43,386 nt of DNA, from assembly GCA_046765875.1 (NCBI GenBank), contig JBKPSJ010000151.1, positions 1 to 43,386 of the forward strand. The letters are read 5' to 3'. The notes beneath the pieces are model-generated. The model was not told the DNA's origin and did no database searches. It was given only the letters and a program-made list of their open reading frames with translations. Made by a program: the position numbers and the translations under genes. Position 1 is the first letter of the stretch; the number at the start of each line of letters is the position of its first letter. Positions 15,578 to 22,549 of the stretch are shown one piece after another. The DNA comes from DASRHY01 sp046765875. GTDB lineage: Bacteria > Actinomycetota > Actinomycetes > Propionibacteriales > Kribbellaceae.

Positions 15578-15979
15578 ATGCCGACCCAGACCGCCGCCGA
15601 GCGTCGCCAGCAGGCCAAGGTTGAGTATGACGCGTTCGTAGCGACCTGCCCGACCCGCGGCCTCGTCGACCGGCTGAGCGACAAGTGGGTGACCCTACTG
15701 GTGTGCGCGCTGGCGGACGGCCCGCAGCGGTACTCCGATCTGGCCCGCCGGGTCGCCGGTGTCAGTCAGAAGATGCTCACCCAGACCCTGCGTACCCTCG
15801 AACGCGACGGCCTGGTGACCCGGGTCGTGACGCCGTCGGTGCCGGTACGGGTGGACTACGAACTCACCCCACTCGGTGCGAACCTGATGCAACTGGTCAG
15901 CGCGATCAAGCACTGGGCTGAACTGCACATGGACGAGGTGCTCGCCGCCCGCGAGGCGTACGACGCGGAGGCCCGGTGA
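15578..15979 (+). CDS. HxlR-family transcriptional regulator
   Basis: A 133-residue winged-helix HxlR protein: LVDRLSDKWVTLLVCALADGPQRYSDLARRVAGVSQKMLTQTLR... is the classic DNA-binding core (quoted in part), followed by the wing LERDGLVTR and the ELTPLGANL dimer helix. The cysteine in VATCPTRG near the N terminus is at the position used for redox or electrophile sensing in some relatives (for example HypR). ATG 15578 follows GGAGGTGA. It ends in a GTGA overlap with the next gene, so the two are translationally coupled. It most likely controls the divergent reductase. Confidence 0.9.
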   Translation: MPTQTAAERRQQAKVEYDAFVATCPTRGLVDRLSDKWVTLLVCALADGPQRYSDLARRVAGVSQKMLTQTLRTLERDGLVTRVVTPSVPVRVDYELTPLGANLMQLVSAIKHWAELHMDEVLAAREAYDAEAR

Positions 15980-16581
15980 GCGCGGACCGGCGGGTCGTCG
16001 TCCTGGTGGTGCCGACGAAGGGCACCTGGGCACCGCCTGGCCGGGATCCGGAGCCGTGGCGGCTAGCGATGGCCGAGGACACCTACGAGGTGCTGGCCGC
16101 GCTCGACCTGGTCGACGTCGCGGTCGCGGTGGTCGGCGGGAACGAGGCCGCGGTCGCCGAAGTCGCGGGTCTGACCTGGCCCGGTACGCCGGTCTTCGCC
16201 GTCGGTACGCCGTTCGAGGCCGTCTACAAGGTCGAGTCGGCGACGTCGGTCGTGCTGGTGAGCCATGACGCGCCGGACCTGCCCGGGCTGCTCGTCGGCA
16301 AGTTGTTCCGGGCGCTGTCGACGTCGGACGCGTCCGTGTGCCCGGCGTCGGACGGTTCGCTGGTCGCGCTCGCGGTGCATGTACCACCGGCCGGCTGGCT
16401 CGCCGACCTCGCTCCGAGCCTGGACACCCCGCTGGCCGAGCTGGACGCCGCAAAGCCGCGCCGGTTGGCGATCGGGCTCGGGCCGGGGTGGCACCGGCTG
16501 CGCTCGGTTGCCGACATAGGCGTACTCGATCCCGGCCTGGAGGGCTGGGAGGCGACGCGGGCACTCTTGTCCGGTCGTTGA
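15976..16581 (+). CDS. GT-A-fold nucleotidyltransferase-like protein (DUF2064/CofC-like)
   Basis: A 201-residue protein, coupled to the HxlR gene by a 4-bp GTGA overlap. The pattern VVVLVVPTKG at the N terminus, VVLVSHDAPDLPGLLVGKLF in the middle (a position where CofC and DUF2064 proteins have a GxDxP motif) and CPASDGSLVALAVHVP resembles the DUF2064 / 2-phospholactate guanylyltransferase group. The match is by eye and partial: the strict GSDxP is SHDAP here, so catalysis is uncertain. A role linked to the HxlR regulator or reductase is possible from the overlap but not shown. Confidence 0.55.
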   Translation: MSADRRVVVLVVPTKGTWAPPGRDPEPWRLAMAEDTYEVLAALDLVDVAVAVVGGNEAAVAEVAGLTWPGTPVFAVGTPFEAVYKVESATSVVLVSHDAPDLPGLLVGKLFRALSTSDASVCPASDGSLVALAVHVPPAGWLADLAPSLDTPLAELDAAKPRRLAIGLGPGWHRLRSVADIGVLDPGLEGWEATRALLSGR

Positions 16582-16657
16582 TGTTACCCAGCGGTCACTT
16601 CAAGGGTTTTCCTTCGTGACGACGGTCGGTGACGACTCGTTGACGGGGCAACAGAGT

Positions 16658-16686
16658 CGTTCTGAGCCGTTCTGAGTCGTTCTGAG
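16658..16686 (+). repeat. Three 10-bp direct repeats before secreted protease gene
   Basis: CGTTCTGAG occurs at 16658, 16668 and 16678, exactly one helical turn apart, directly before the GGAGG of the protease gene. It could be an activator or repressor site array on one DNA face, or a simple slippage repeat. Confidence 0.7.
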
Positions 16687-16696
16687 GAGGAACGCC

Positions 16697-17554
16697 ATGT
16701 CCGCACGATTCCGCCCGGTCGCGGTGGCCGCTGTGACGGCCGGGCTGGTCGCCACAGCCCTCACCGGCCCATCCGCCCAAGCCGCGCTCTCTTGGGCTCC
16801 GGCCGCGACGGCGAAGATCCACCCGGGAGTGCAGATGTACACCGCCGGTGCCCAGTGCACTGGGAACTTCGTGTTCACCGATGCCGCGGGAGCGGTGTAC
16901 GTCGGGTACGCCGCCCACTGCGCCGGCACCGGAGCGGCCACCGACACCAACGGCTGCACGGCGGCCTCGCTGCCACTCGGTACCGAGGTCGATTTCGCCG
17001 AGGGCGGCACTGTGCTCAACGAGGGTAAGAAGGCCGGCTCCGGCACCCTGTCGTACAGCTCCTGGCTCTCGATGCAGGCCGGGCACGAGACCGATGCGAA
17101 CACCTGTGCGCACAACGACCTGGCGTTGGTCAAGGTCGACCCGCGGTCGGGGGCCGGCGTCAACCCGACGATCCCGTTCTGGGGTGGGCCGAACGGAGTC
17201 AACACCACGGGCACGGCTTCGGGGGATCGGGTCTACAGCTACGGCAACTCGTCGCTGCGGGCCGGCATCACCCAGCTGTCACCGAAGACCGGTGTCTCGC
17301 TCGGTGCCGAGGGTGGCGGATGGTCGCATCCCGTGTTCACCGTGTCACCGGGCATCCCGGGTGACTCGGGCAGCGCGTTCCTGGATGCTCGGGGCCATGC
17401 GGTCGGCGTCCTGTCGACGCTTCAGCTGGCGCCGCTGGTCGGCTCCAACGGTGTCGGCGATCTCAACCACGAGTTGACGTACGCGCAGGCCCATTCGGGT
17501 ATCGCCGGTCTCAGCCTTGCCAGCGGGACCGAGCCGTTCAGTCCGATCCTCTGA
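16697..17554 (+). CDS. Secreted trypsin-like serine protease
   Basis: A 285-residue extracellular S1-family protease. A Sec signal peptide is evident (residues 1-29, cleavage after PSAQA). The catalytic triad is H74 (YAAHC), D141 (NDLALV) and S224 (GDSGSA), with cysteines at 54 and 75 positioned for the usual disulfide next to the histidine. The start ATG follows TGAGGAGG. The fold and length suit a streptogrisin or peptidase S1 from a soil actinomycete acting on external protein. Three 10-bp repeats directly upstream may control it. Its stop is 8 bp from the convergent ferritin-like gene. Confidence 0.92.
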   Translation: MSARFRPVAVAAVTAGLVATALTGPSAQAALSWAPAATAKIHPGVQMYTAGAQCTGNFVFTDAAGAVYVGYAAHCAGTGAATDTNGCTAASLPLGTEVDFAEGGTVLNEGKKAGSGTLSYSSWLSMQAGHETDANTCAHNDLALVKVDPRSGAGVNPTIPFWGGPNGVNTTGTASGDRVYSYGNSSLRAGITQLSPKTGVSLGAEGGGWSHPVFTVSPGIPGDSGSAFLDARGHAVGVLSTLQLAPLVGSNGVGDLNHELTYAQAHSGIAGLSLASGTEPFSPIL

Positions 17555-17562
17555 CCACGCGC

Positions 17563-18363
17563 TTACGCGGCGGCGATGATGCCGTACTTGGTCAGCTGGC
17601 GTTCCACCAGGCGCAGGCCGTGCTGGCCGGGGAGGCTGTCGATCTTGGCGTCGACCTTGCGGACCTCGGCCAGCCCGCCCGGCCCGCCGTACAGGTAGCC
17701 GAGCATGTGCCGCACCTCCGGCACGGGCATCACCGTCGAGCCGACGATGCCCCACGCCTTGTTCAGTGCGAAGCGTGCGATCCGCTGCGCCTTCCTGCTG
17801 CGTTCCAGCCGGTGCCGCGCCTGACTGTTGTAAAAGGCAACATGTCTGGTCTCCTGCCTGGCGATCCGGCGCAGGATCTCGGTCAGTACCGGATGTTTCT
17901 CGGACTGGATCAGACGGTTGTACGCCGAGTGCGCGTACCACTCTTTGATCGCGCCCCACGCCATGTGGGTCGCGATGAAGTCCTTGCCGATGATGAGGTT
18001 CGCCAGCAGCGACTGCCGAACCGGAGCGAGCCGGTCGGACCAGCCGAGCCGCTTGCGCAGCGCACTGGTGTGCTCTGCTCCGGTCGGCACGCCGTGTCGG
18101 TGCAGCACCGCGTCCAGCAGCTCCCCGTGCCAGAACTCCTCCATGTTCCACATCGTCAGGAACACGGTGACCTCGGGATCGGCGTGTGAGGGCGTGACCA
18201 GTAGGTCGCGTAGATAGCAGACGGTATGGGTCTCGACGTCACTCATGTACCGCAGGCAACGAAGTGCGTCGGACAGCGGATGCCGCGCGAACGAATCCAG
18301 GTCGAGATCGTCCCACCGCACAGGTGCGGCGGTCCGGGCGTAGTTGTCGATGTCGAAGCTCAC
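17563..18363 (-). CDS. Ferritin-like di-iron protein
   Basis: A 266-residue all-helical protein with a complete carboxylate-bridged di-iron ligand set: E44, E76-x-x-H79 (EEFWH), E141 (KEWYAH) and E171-x-x-H174 (QETRH). This places it in the ferritin-like superfamily near the acyl-ACP desaturases and N-oxygenases. The precise reaction (desaturation, N-hydroxylation or oxygen scavenging) is not decided by the sequence. GTG 18363 is the start; a Nudix gene ends 46 bp upstream on the same strand, so the metalloprotease, Nudix and di-iron genes may form one minus-strand operon (20277 to 17563). Confidence 0.8.
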   Translation of the reverse strand: MSFDIDNYARTAAPVRWDDLDLDSFARHPLSDALRCLRYMSDVETHTVCYLRDLLVTPSHADPEVTVFLTMWNMEEFWHGELLDAVLHRHGVPTGAEHTSALRKRLGWSDRLAPVRQSLLANLIIGKDFIATHMAWGAIKEWYAHSAYNRLIQSEKHPVLTEILRRIARQETRHVAFYNSQARHRLERSRKAQRIARFALNKAWGIVGSTVMPVPEVRHMLGYLYGGPGGLAEVRKVDAKIDSLPGQHGLRLVERQLTKYGIIAAA

Positions 18364-18409
18364 GACGGTTCTTCGACGTGATCCGACGACCGGATGGGTC
18401 GCGAGATGG

Positions 18410-18961
18410 TCAAGGCAGCCTTGTACGCAGGCGATCCCGGGACCGCGCGACCAGAGTGCGTACGGCCTCGTCGGAATCGTCGGGCAACTCGTCCGCGGCG
18501 TACCAACGCAGATCGCGCGACTCTGCGCTGCGAACCGGGACGCCGCTGTCTGGTGCGACGGCTAGGTACTGAACGTCAAGGTGGTACGCCGTCGCGCCGC
18601 CACAGTGGACCTGATGCCGAGATAGTTGCACGGGTACGTCGTCGAGGTCGGCGTCGAGCCCGGACTCCTCGAGCACCTCCCGGTACGCGGCGCCAACGAG
18701 TGTGCGGTCCTCCTGCTCGCAGTGGCCGCCGAACTGCAGCCAGCGGCCGACCTTCCCGTGCAGATGCAGGAGAACGCGTTCGCCGTCCTTGCTGACGACG
18801 AGTGCCGAGGCGGTTACGTGCTCGGGGAGTCTGGTCCGCCAGAGGCCGTCGTCGTAGGCCGACAGGTGGCGCAGGTACTGCTCGCGCAACTGTTTCTGAA
18901 TTGTGTCAGGCGGCTGCCACGCCGTGAGGATCCGGACGGCGTCGCGGTGCAGCGAAGTCAC
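18410..18961 (-). CDS. Nudix hydrolase
   Basis: A 183-residue Nudix protein. The box reads GGHCEQEDRTLVGAAYREV followed by LEESGL: it keeps REVLEESG but is one residue longer than the standard spacing, with Asp in the position of the first conserved Glu, a variant I associate with the GGH-type Nudix subgroup. Substrate is unknown. The GTG start (18959-18961) overlaps the stop of the metalloprotease gene in a GTGA junction, so translation is coupled. In mycobacteria the metalloprotease homologue is likewise near nudC-type genes, but this Nudix protein is separate from NudC. Confidence 0.88.
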   Translation of the reverse strand: MTSLHRDAVRILTAWQPPDTIQKQLREQYLRHLSAYDDGLWRTRLPEHVTASALVVSKDGERVLLHLHGKVGRWLQFGGHCEQEDRTLVGAAYREVLEESGLDADLDDVPVQLSRHQVHCGGATAYHLDVQYLAVAPDSGVPVRSAESRDLRWYAADELPDDSDEAVRTLVARSRDRLRTRLP

Positions 18962-20277
18962 CTCTTGGTGTCGTCGTCCGGGTTGTCGTCGTCCGGGTTG
19001 TCGTCATGATTGCCGAGCTGGTTGGCGACTTCCTCCTCGAGCGCGGAGATGTCGATGTCGACGAGTTCGCCGGCCTTGCTGGCGAAGCCGATCGGGTCGT
19101 CCAGGTCGTCGGTGCCCGGCATCAGGTCCGGGTGCTCCCACAGTTCGTCGCGACCGTCGATGCCGCGGGCATCCCGGACCGCGGCCCACAGGTTCGCCGC
19201 GTCCCGCAGCCGTCGCGGCCGTAGGTCGAGCCCGACCAGAGTGGCGAAGGTCTGCTCGGCCGGACCACCGGCCGCGCGCCGGCGGCGGATCGTCTCCGCG
19301 AGCTGGTTGGCCGCCGGCATCCGGTCCTTCGTCGCCTCGCGGACCACGTCGTCGACCCAGCCCTCGACGAGCGCGAGCAGCGTCTCCAGGCGGACCAGCG
19401 CCGCCTTCTGCTGCTCGGACAGCTCGGGCTCGAACAGGCCCTCGGCGAGCGCGTTCTGCATGGCTTCCGGGTTGCTCATGTCGACGTCGGTGACAGCCTG
19501 CTCGATCTTCGAGCTGTCGACCTCGATACCCGCCGCGTACTCCGCGACGGTCGCGAGCAGACGCTGGCGCAGCCACGGGACGCCGGCGAACAGCCGCTGG
19601 TGCGCGCACTCGCGCAGCGCCAGGTAAAGCCGGACGTCCTCATCGGACAGCTCGAGACCCTCGGCGAACTTGGCGACGTTGTCCGGAAGCAGTACCGCCT
19701 TGCCGGCCGGGCCGAGCGGCAGGCCGATGTCGGAGGAACTGACCACTTCGCCGGCGAGTTCGCCGAGTCCCTGCCCGACCTGCGCGCCGAAGATCGAACC
19801 ACCGAGCTGGCGCAGCATCCCGGTCATCTGCCCGGCGAGTTGCTGTGCCTCCTGCGGCAGTGCGCCGGCCATCGCACCGGCGACGTGCTCCGCGACCGGA
19901 TCGACGACCTGCTGCCAGACCTCGATCGTGTTCTCGATCCACTCCGCGCGGCTCCAGGCGGCCGATGTGGCCGACGCCTCCGGCAGCGTGGTGACCTGGT
20001 CGAGCCAGTGCTCGGCGAGCCGGACCGCGTCCGCGACGCGTTCGGTGTCGGCCTTGGTCATCGACCGGTCGCCGGTGCTGGAGACGGTCTTGCGGGCGAT
20101 GTCCTTGGCCAGTGCCCAGTTGACGGGCCGGCCGTCGCCGGACCCGCTGAGCAGTTGCTGAACCTGCGCGAAGATCGCGCCGAGATCAGGGGCGCCGCCG
20201 GGCACCGCGCCCCCGAACTGCTGGAACAGCGCCTCGAACGGTGTCCCCTTGAACGGGTTCTCCGGTTCTTCGCTCAT
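18958..20277 (-). CDS. Zinc-dependent metalloprotease, DUF2342 / Rv3195-like
   Basis: A 439-residue protein of the conserved actinobacterial zincin-like DUF2342 family (putative hydrolase / coenzyme F420 biosynthesis-associated group). It has a Gly/Gln-rich N-terminal half and a central helix with LRECAHQRLFAGVPWL. In that helix the ECAHQ pattern replaces the normal HExxH, so metalloprotease activity is a family label and not proven. A D-rich tail contains two near-identical DDNPD units. ATG 20277. It is divergent from moaE and from the PDZ protease operon, as in mycobacteria (Rv3195 versus Rv3194c). Confidence 0.85.
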   Translation of the reverse strand: MSEEPENPFKGTPFEALFQQFGGAVPGGAPDLGAIFAQVQQLLSGSGDGRPVNWALAKDIARKTVSSTGDRSMTKADTERVADAVRLAEHWLDQVTTLPEASATSAAWSRAEWIENTIEVWQQVVDPVAEHVAGAMAGALPQEAQQLAGQMTGMLRQLGGSIFGAQVGQGLGELAGEVVSSSDIGLPLGPAGKAVLLPDNVAKFAEGLELSDEDVRLYLALRECAHQRLFAGVPWLRQRLLATVAEYAAGIEVDSSKIEQAVTDVDMSNPEAMQNALAEGLFEPELSEQQKAALVRLETLLALVEGWVDDVVREATKDRMPAANQLAETIRRRRAAGGPAEQTFATLVGLDLRPRRLRDAANLWAAVRDARGIDGRDELWEHPDLMPGTDDLDDPIGFASKAGELVDIDISALEEEVANQLGNHDDNPDDDNPDDDTKR

Positions 20278-20360
20278 CAGCGGTGGGTCCTCTTCCGTCG
20301 CGGTACTCGATACTTGGCGATATTCCGAATGCCTATGACTCCAACGTACTGCCAGCCCCG

Positions 20361-20366
20361 TAGGGT
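20361..20366 (+). promoter_or_regulatory. -10 box of leaderless moaE
   Basis: TAGGGT lies six bases before ATG 20373, and no Shine-Dalgarno is present. This implies transcription starting at or next to the start codon. Confidence 0.5.
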
Positions 20367-20372
20367 TTCGCC

Positions 20373-20816
20373 ATGAGCGAGCAACGTGCCGCCGCGGGTG
20401 TGCTCAGGCTGCTGGACATCCGCGACGAACCCCTCTCGGTGGACGAGGTGCTGGCCGCCGTCGCGGACCCCGCGGCCGGCGGTACGACGCTGTTCGTCGG
20501 CAGCGTCCGCGACCACGACTCCGACCGGGAGGTCACCGAGCTCGGATACGAGGCGCACCCGGAGGCGCTCACCCGGCTACGCGAGGTCGCCGATCGGGTC
20601 GCCGCCGACCCCACGGTCATCGCGCTCGCCGCTGTGCACCGGTCGGGCAACCTCAAGGTCGGCGACATCGCCGTGGTGGTGGCGGTCGCCGCCGCGCACC
20701 GCGATGCGGCGTTCGTTGCCAGCCGGAAGCTGATCGACGAACTCAAGGCCGACGTTCCGATTTGGAAACACCAGAGCTTCGCCGACGGTACGAGCGAGTG
20801 GGTCGGTTCCGCCTGA
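20373..20816 (+). CDS. moaE: Molybdopterin synthase catalytic subunit MoaE
   Basis: A 147-residue MoaE protein, the large subunit that, with thiocarboxylated MoaD, converts cyclic pyranopterin monophosphate to molybdopterin. Family landmarks: FVGSVRDHD at 41-49, HRSGNLKVGDIAV at 89-101 and KADVPIWKHQ at 125-134, with active-site lysines K119 and K125 in the expected places. No moaD or other Moco gene is adjacent, so it must work with genes elsewhere. The start is set by a TAGGGT -10 box six bases upstream, suggesting a leaderless mRNA. It is divergent from the metalloprotease. Confidence 0.93.
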   Translation: MSEQRAAAGVLRLLDIRDEPLSVDEVLAAVADPAAGGTTLFVGSVRDHDSDREVTELGYEAHPEALTRLREVADRVAADPTVIALAAVHRSGNLKVGDIAVVVAVAAAHRDAAFVASRKLIDELKADVPIWKHQSFADGTSEWVGSA

Positions 20817-20820
20817 CCCG

Positions 20821-20826
20821 TACTCT
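20821..20826 (+). promoter_or_regulatory. -10 box before PDZ protease operon
   Basis: TACTCT ends six bases before ATG 20833 and lies just after the moaE stop. It would start a transcript at or near the A of that ATG. No convincing -35 was found. Confidence 0.4.
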
Positions 20827-20832
20827 TGGCGC

Positions 20833-20940
20833 ATGAAGGTGCTGTTCCGGTCGGTGTCCCCGTTGGACGCCGCGGTCGCCGTGCTGCGCCCGGTGACCTG
20901 CAGTGCCGGGCTCCACCTGCATGAGAGGGCGGTTTCGTGA
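20833..20940 (+). CDS. 35-codon leader ORF overlapping the PDZ protease start
   Basis: ATG 20833 opens a 35-residue frame (MKVLFRSVSPLDAAVAVLRP at its N terminus) whose TGA overlaps the GTG of the PDZ protease gene in GTGA. No Shine-Dalgarno precedes the PDZ GTG, so ribosomes may reach it by translating this short ORF. No homologue is recognised; it may be only a leader. Confidence 0.35.
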   Translation: MKVLFRSVSPLDAAVAVLRPVTCSAGLHLHERAVS

Positions 20941-21974
20941 CCCGTCGTACCGCCACCTTGGTGACGTCGATCGTGTTCCTCGTCGCCGGACTCGCCGTGA
21001 TCAGCCTGCTATCGGTGCCGTTCGTATCGTTCAGCCCGGGGCCGACCGAGAACACGCTGGGCGAAGCCGGCGGCAAGCCTGTGATCGAGATCACTGGGCA
21101 TCAGACGTATCCGACGACGGGCCAGCTCGACCTGACAACGGTGTCGGTCACCTCGCCGGACCGCAGGCTCACGCTGCCGCAGGCGATGCGTACCTGGCTC
21201 GACCCCCGCCGCGACCTGCTGCCTCGCGACATCGTCTACCCGCCGAGCAAGTCGGCCGATGAGGTCCAGCAGGAGAACAACGCCGAGATGACCGGCTCCC
21301 AGGACAGTGCGGTGGCCGCGGCCCTCCAACAGGCGGGTGTCCCGGTCAGGCCCAAGGTGTCCGAGGTCAACAAGGGCTCACCGGCGGAGGGCAAGCTGGA
21401 GGCCGGCGACGTGATTGTGTCGGTCGACGGAGTGACGCCGACACAGGTGCCGATGGTGGGCGAACTGGTCCGCAAACACAAGGTCGGCCAGCCGGTCCGG
21501 TTCGTCATACTGCGGTCCGAAAAGGAGCAGACCGTCATGGTGACGACGAAGGCTTCGACCGGCGACCCGAGCCGACCGATGGTCGGCATCTCGATAGGCG
21601 TCGACTCCCCGGTCAAGGTGACGGTGCAGCTGGGTCGCGACATCGGCGGGCCGAGCGCCGGCCTGGCCTTCGCGCTGGCCATCTACGACAAGCTGACGCC
21701 GGGGCCGCTACTGTCCGGCAAGCACGTGGCCAGCACCGGCACGATCGACGCGACCGGAGAGGTCGGCGCGATCGGCGGCATCCAGCAGAAGATCGCGGGC
21801 GCGCGTTCCAGCGGTGCCACCGTCTTCCTGGTACCGGCACCGAACTGCGCGGCGGCGCTGGACGCCGGCGTGAGCGGCATCCGGCTGGTCCGGGTCGCGA
21901 CGATGCACGACGCGATCGCGGCGCTGACGGCGCTCGCGTCCGGAAAAGGGAATGTGCCGGCATGCACCCGGTAG
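20937..21974 (+). CDS. Membrane-anchored PDZ / Lon-type serine protease (YlbL-like)
   Basis: A 345-residue protein with an N-terminal signal anchor (about 8-30), a PDZ domain (about 125-205, VNKGSPAEGKLEAGDVIVSV) and a C-terminal Lon-type proteolytic domain. The catalytic dyad is S240 (GGPSAGLAF) and K285 (GGIQQKIAGA). It should act outside the membrane, cutting exported or membrane proteins selected through the PDZ domain; Bacillus YlbL is a relative. GTG 20937 overlaps the short leader ORF, and its 3' end overlaps the PPA1309 gene by 13 bp. The order PDZ protease, PPA1309, UPF0182 matches the mycobacterial pair Rv3194c-Rv3193c with an extra gene. Confidence 0.93.
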   Translation: MTRRTATLVTSIVFLVAGLAVISLLSVPFVSFSPGPTENTLGEAGGKPVIEITGHQTYPTTGQLDLTTVSVTSPDRRLTLPQAMRTWLDPRRDLLPRDIVYPPSKSADEVQQENNAEMTGSQDSAVAAALQQAGVPVRPKVSEVNKGSPAEGKLEAGDVIVSVDGVTPTQVPMVGELVRKHKVGQPVRFVILRSEKEQTVMVTTKASTGDPSRPMVGISIGVDSPVKVTVQLGRDIGGPSAGLAFALAIYDKLTPGPLLSGKHVASTGTIDATGEVGAIGGIQQKIAGARSSGATVFLVPAPNCAAALDAGVSGIRLVRVATMHDAIAALTALASGKGNVPACTR

Positions 21975-22549
21975 CCGAGCGCCCACTGAGCCGCGCCGTC
22001 GTCGAGATCGAGCGCCACATGAGCGCGTCGGGCTGGGACCAGCCCGCACAACTGTTCGCGCTGGTTCCGACGGCCGAGCTGATCGTGGCCGAGCCGGGCC
22101 TGGCCGCCCAGCTCGGCGCAGACGGCGGTACGGAACTGACTCCGGTGGCGCAGGAAGACCTGCCCGCCGGCGCGGACGACGAAGGGCTGGCGGGCGCGCT
22201 GGCCCGGATCGAGTGGCCGGATGCCGTGACCGGATGTGCGGTCGCGGTCGAGCGCGTGGTACTGCCGGCCGGGGCCGAGGAGACAGCCGACGCGTACTCA
22301 GCCGCGCGCGACCCGCGCCGGCACGAGGTACGTATGGTGGCCGGTGTACTGCGCGACGGCGAGCGGTTCGGCGCCGTGCGGTTGCGGTCACACGACGAGG
22401 ACGAAGCGGTACTGACCGGCACCGACCTGGTGCCGACCCTGTGCGAGGTGCTGGCGCTGACATTCGCGCCGGGCGACGGCGTGGACGGCCCGATGGCCGG
22501 CGCCGACGACCCCGACGGCACCGCAGATGGTGAGGAGAGCCAGCGATGA
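21962..22549 (+). CDS. PPA1309-family conserved protein
   Basis: A 195-residue soluble protein of the PPA1309 family, restricted to actinobacteria. The recognisable stretch runs from GWDQPAQLFALVPT through the EWP segment to RHEVRMVAGVLRDGERFGAVRLRSHDEDEAVLTGTDLVP (quoted in part). A Gly/Asp-rich tail follows. No catalytic motif is visible. It overlaps the PDZ protease by 13 bp and UPF0182 by an ATGA junction, so all three are made together. A role as cytoplasmic partner of that membrane operon is inference. Confidence 0.85.
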   Translation: MHPVAERPLSRAVVEIERHMSASGWDQPAQLFALVPTAELIVAEPGLAAQLGADGGTELTPVAQEDLPAGADDEGLAGALARIEWPDAVTGCAVAVERVVLPAGAEETADAYSAARDPRRHEVRMVAGVLRDGERFGAVRLRSHDEDEAVLTGTDLVPTLCEVLALTFAPGDGVDGPMAGADDPDGTADGEESQR

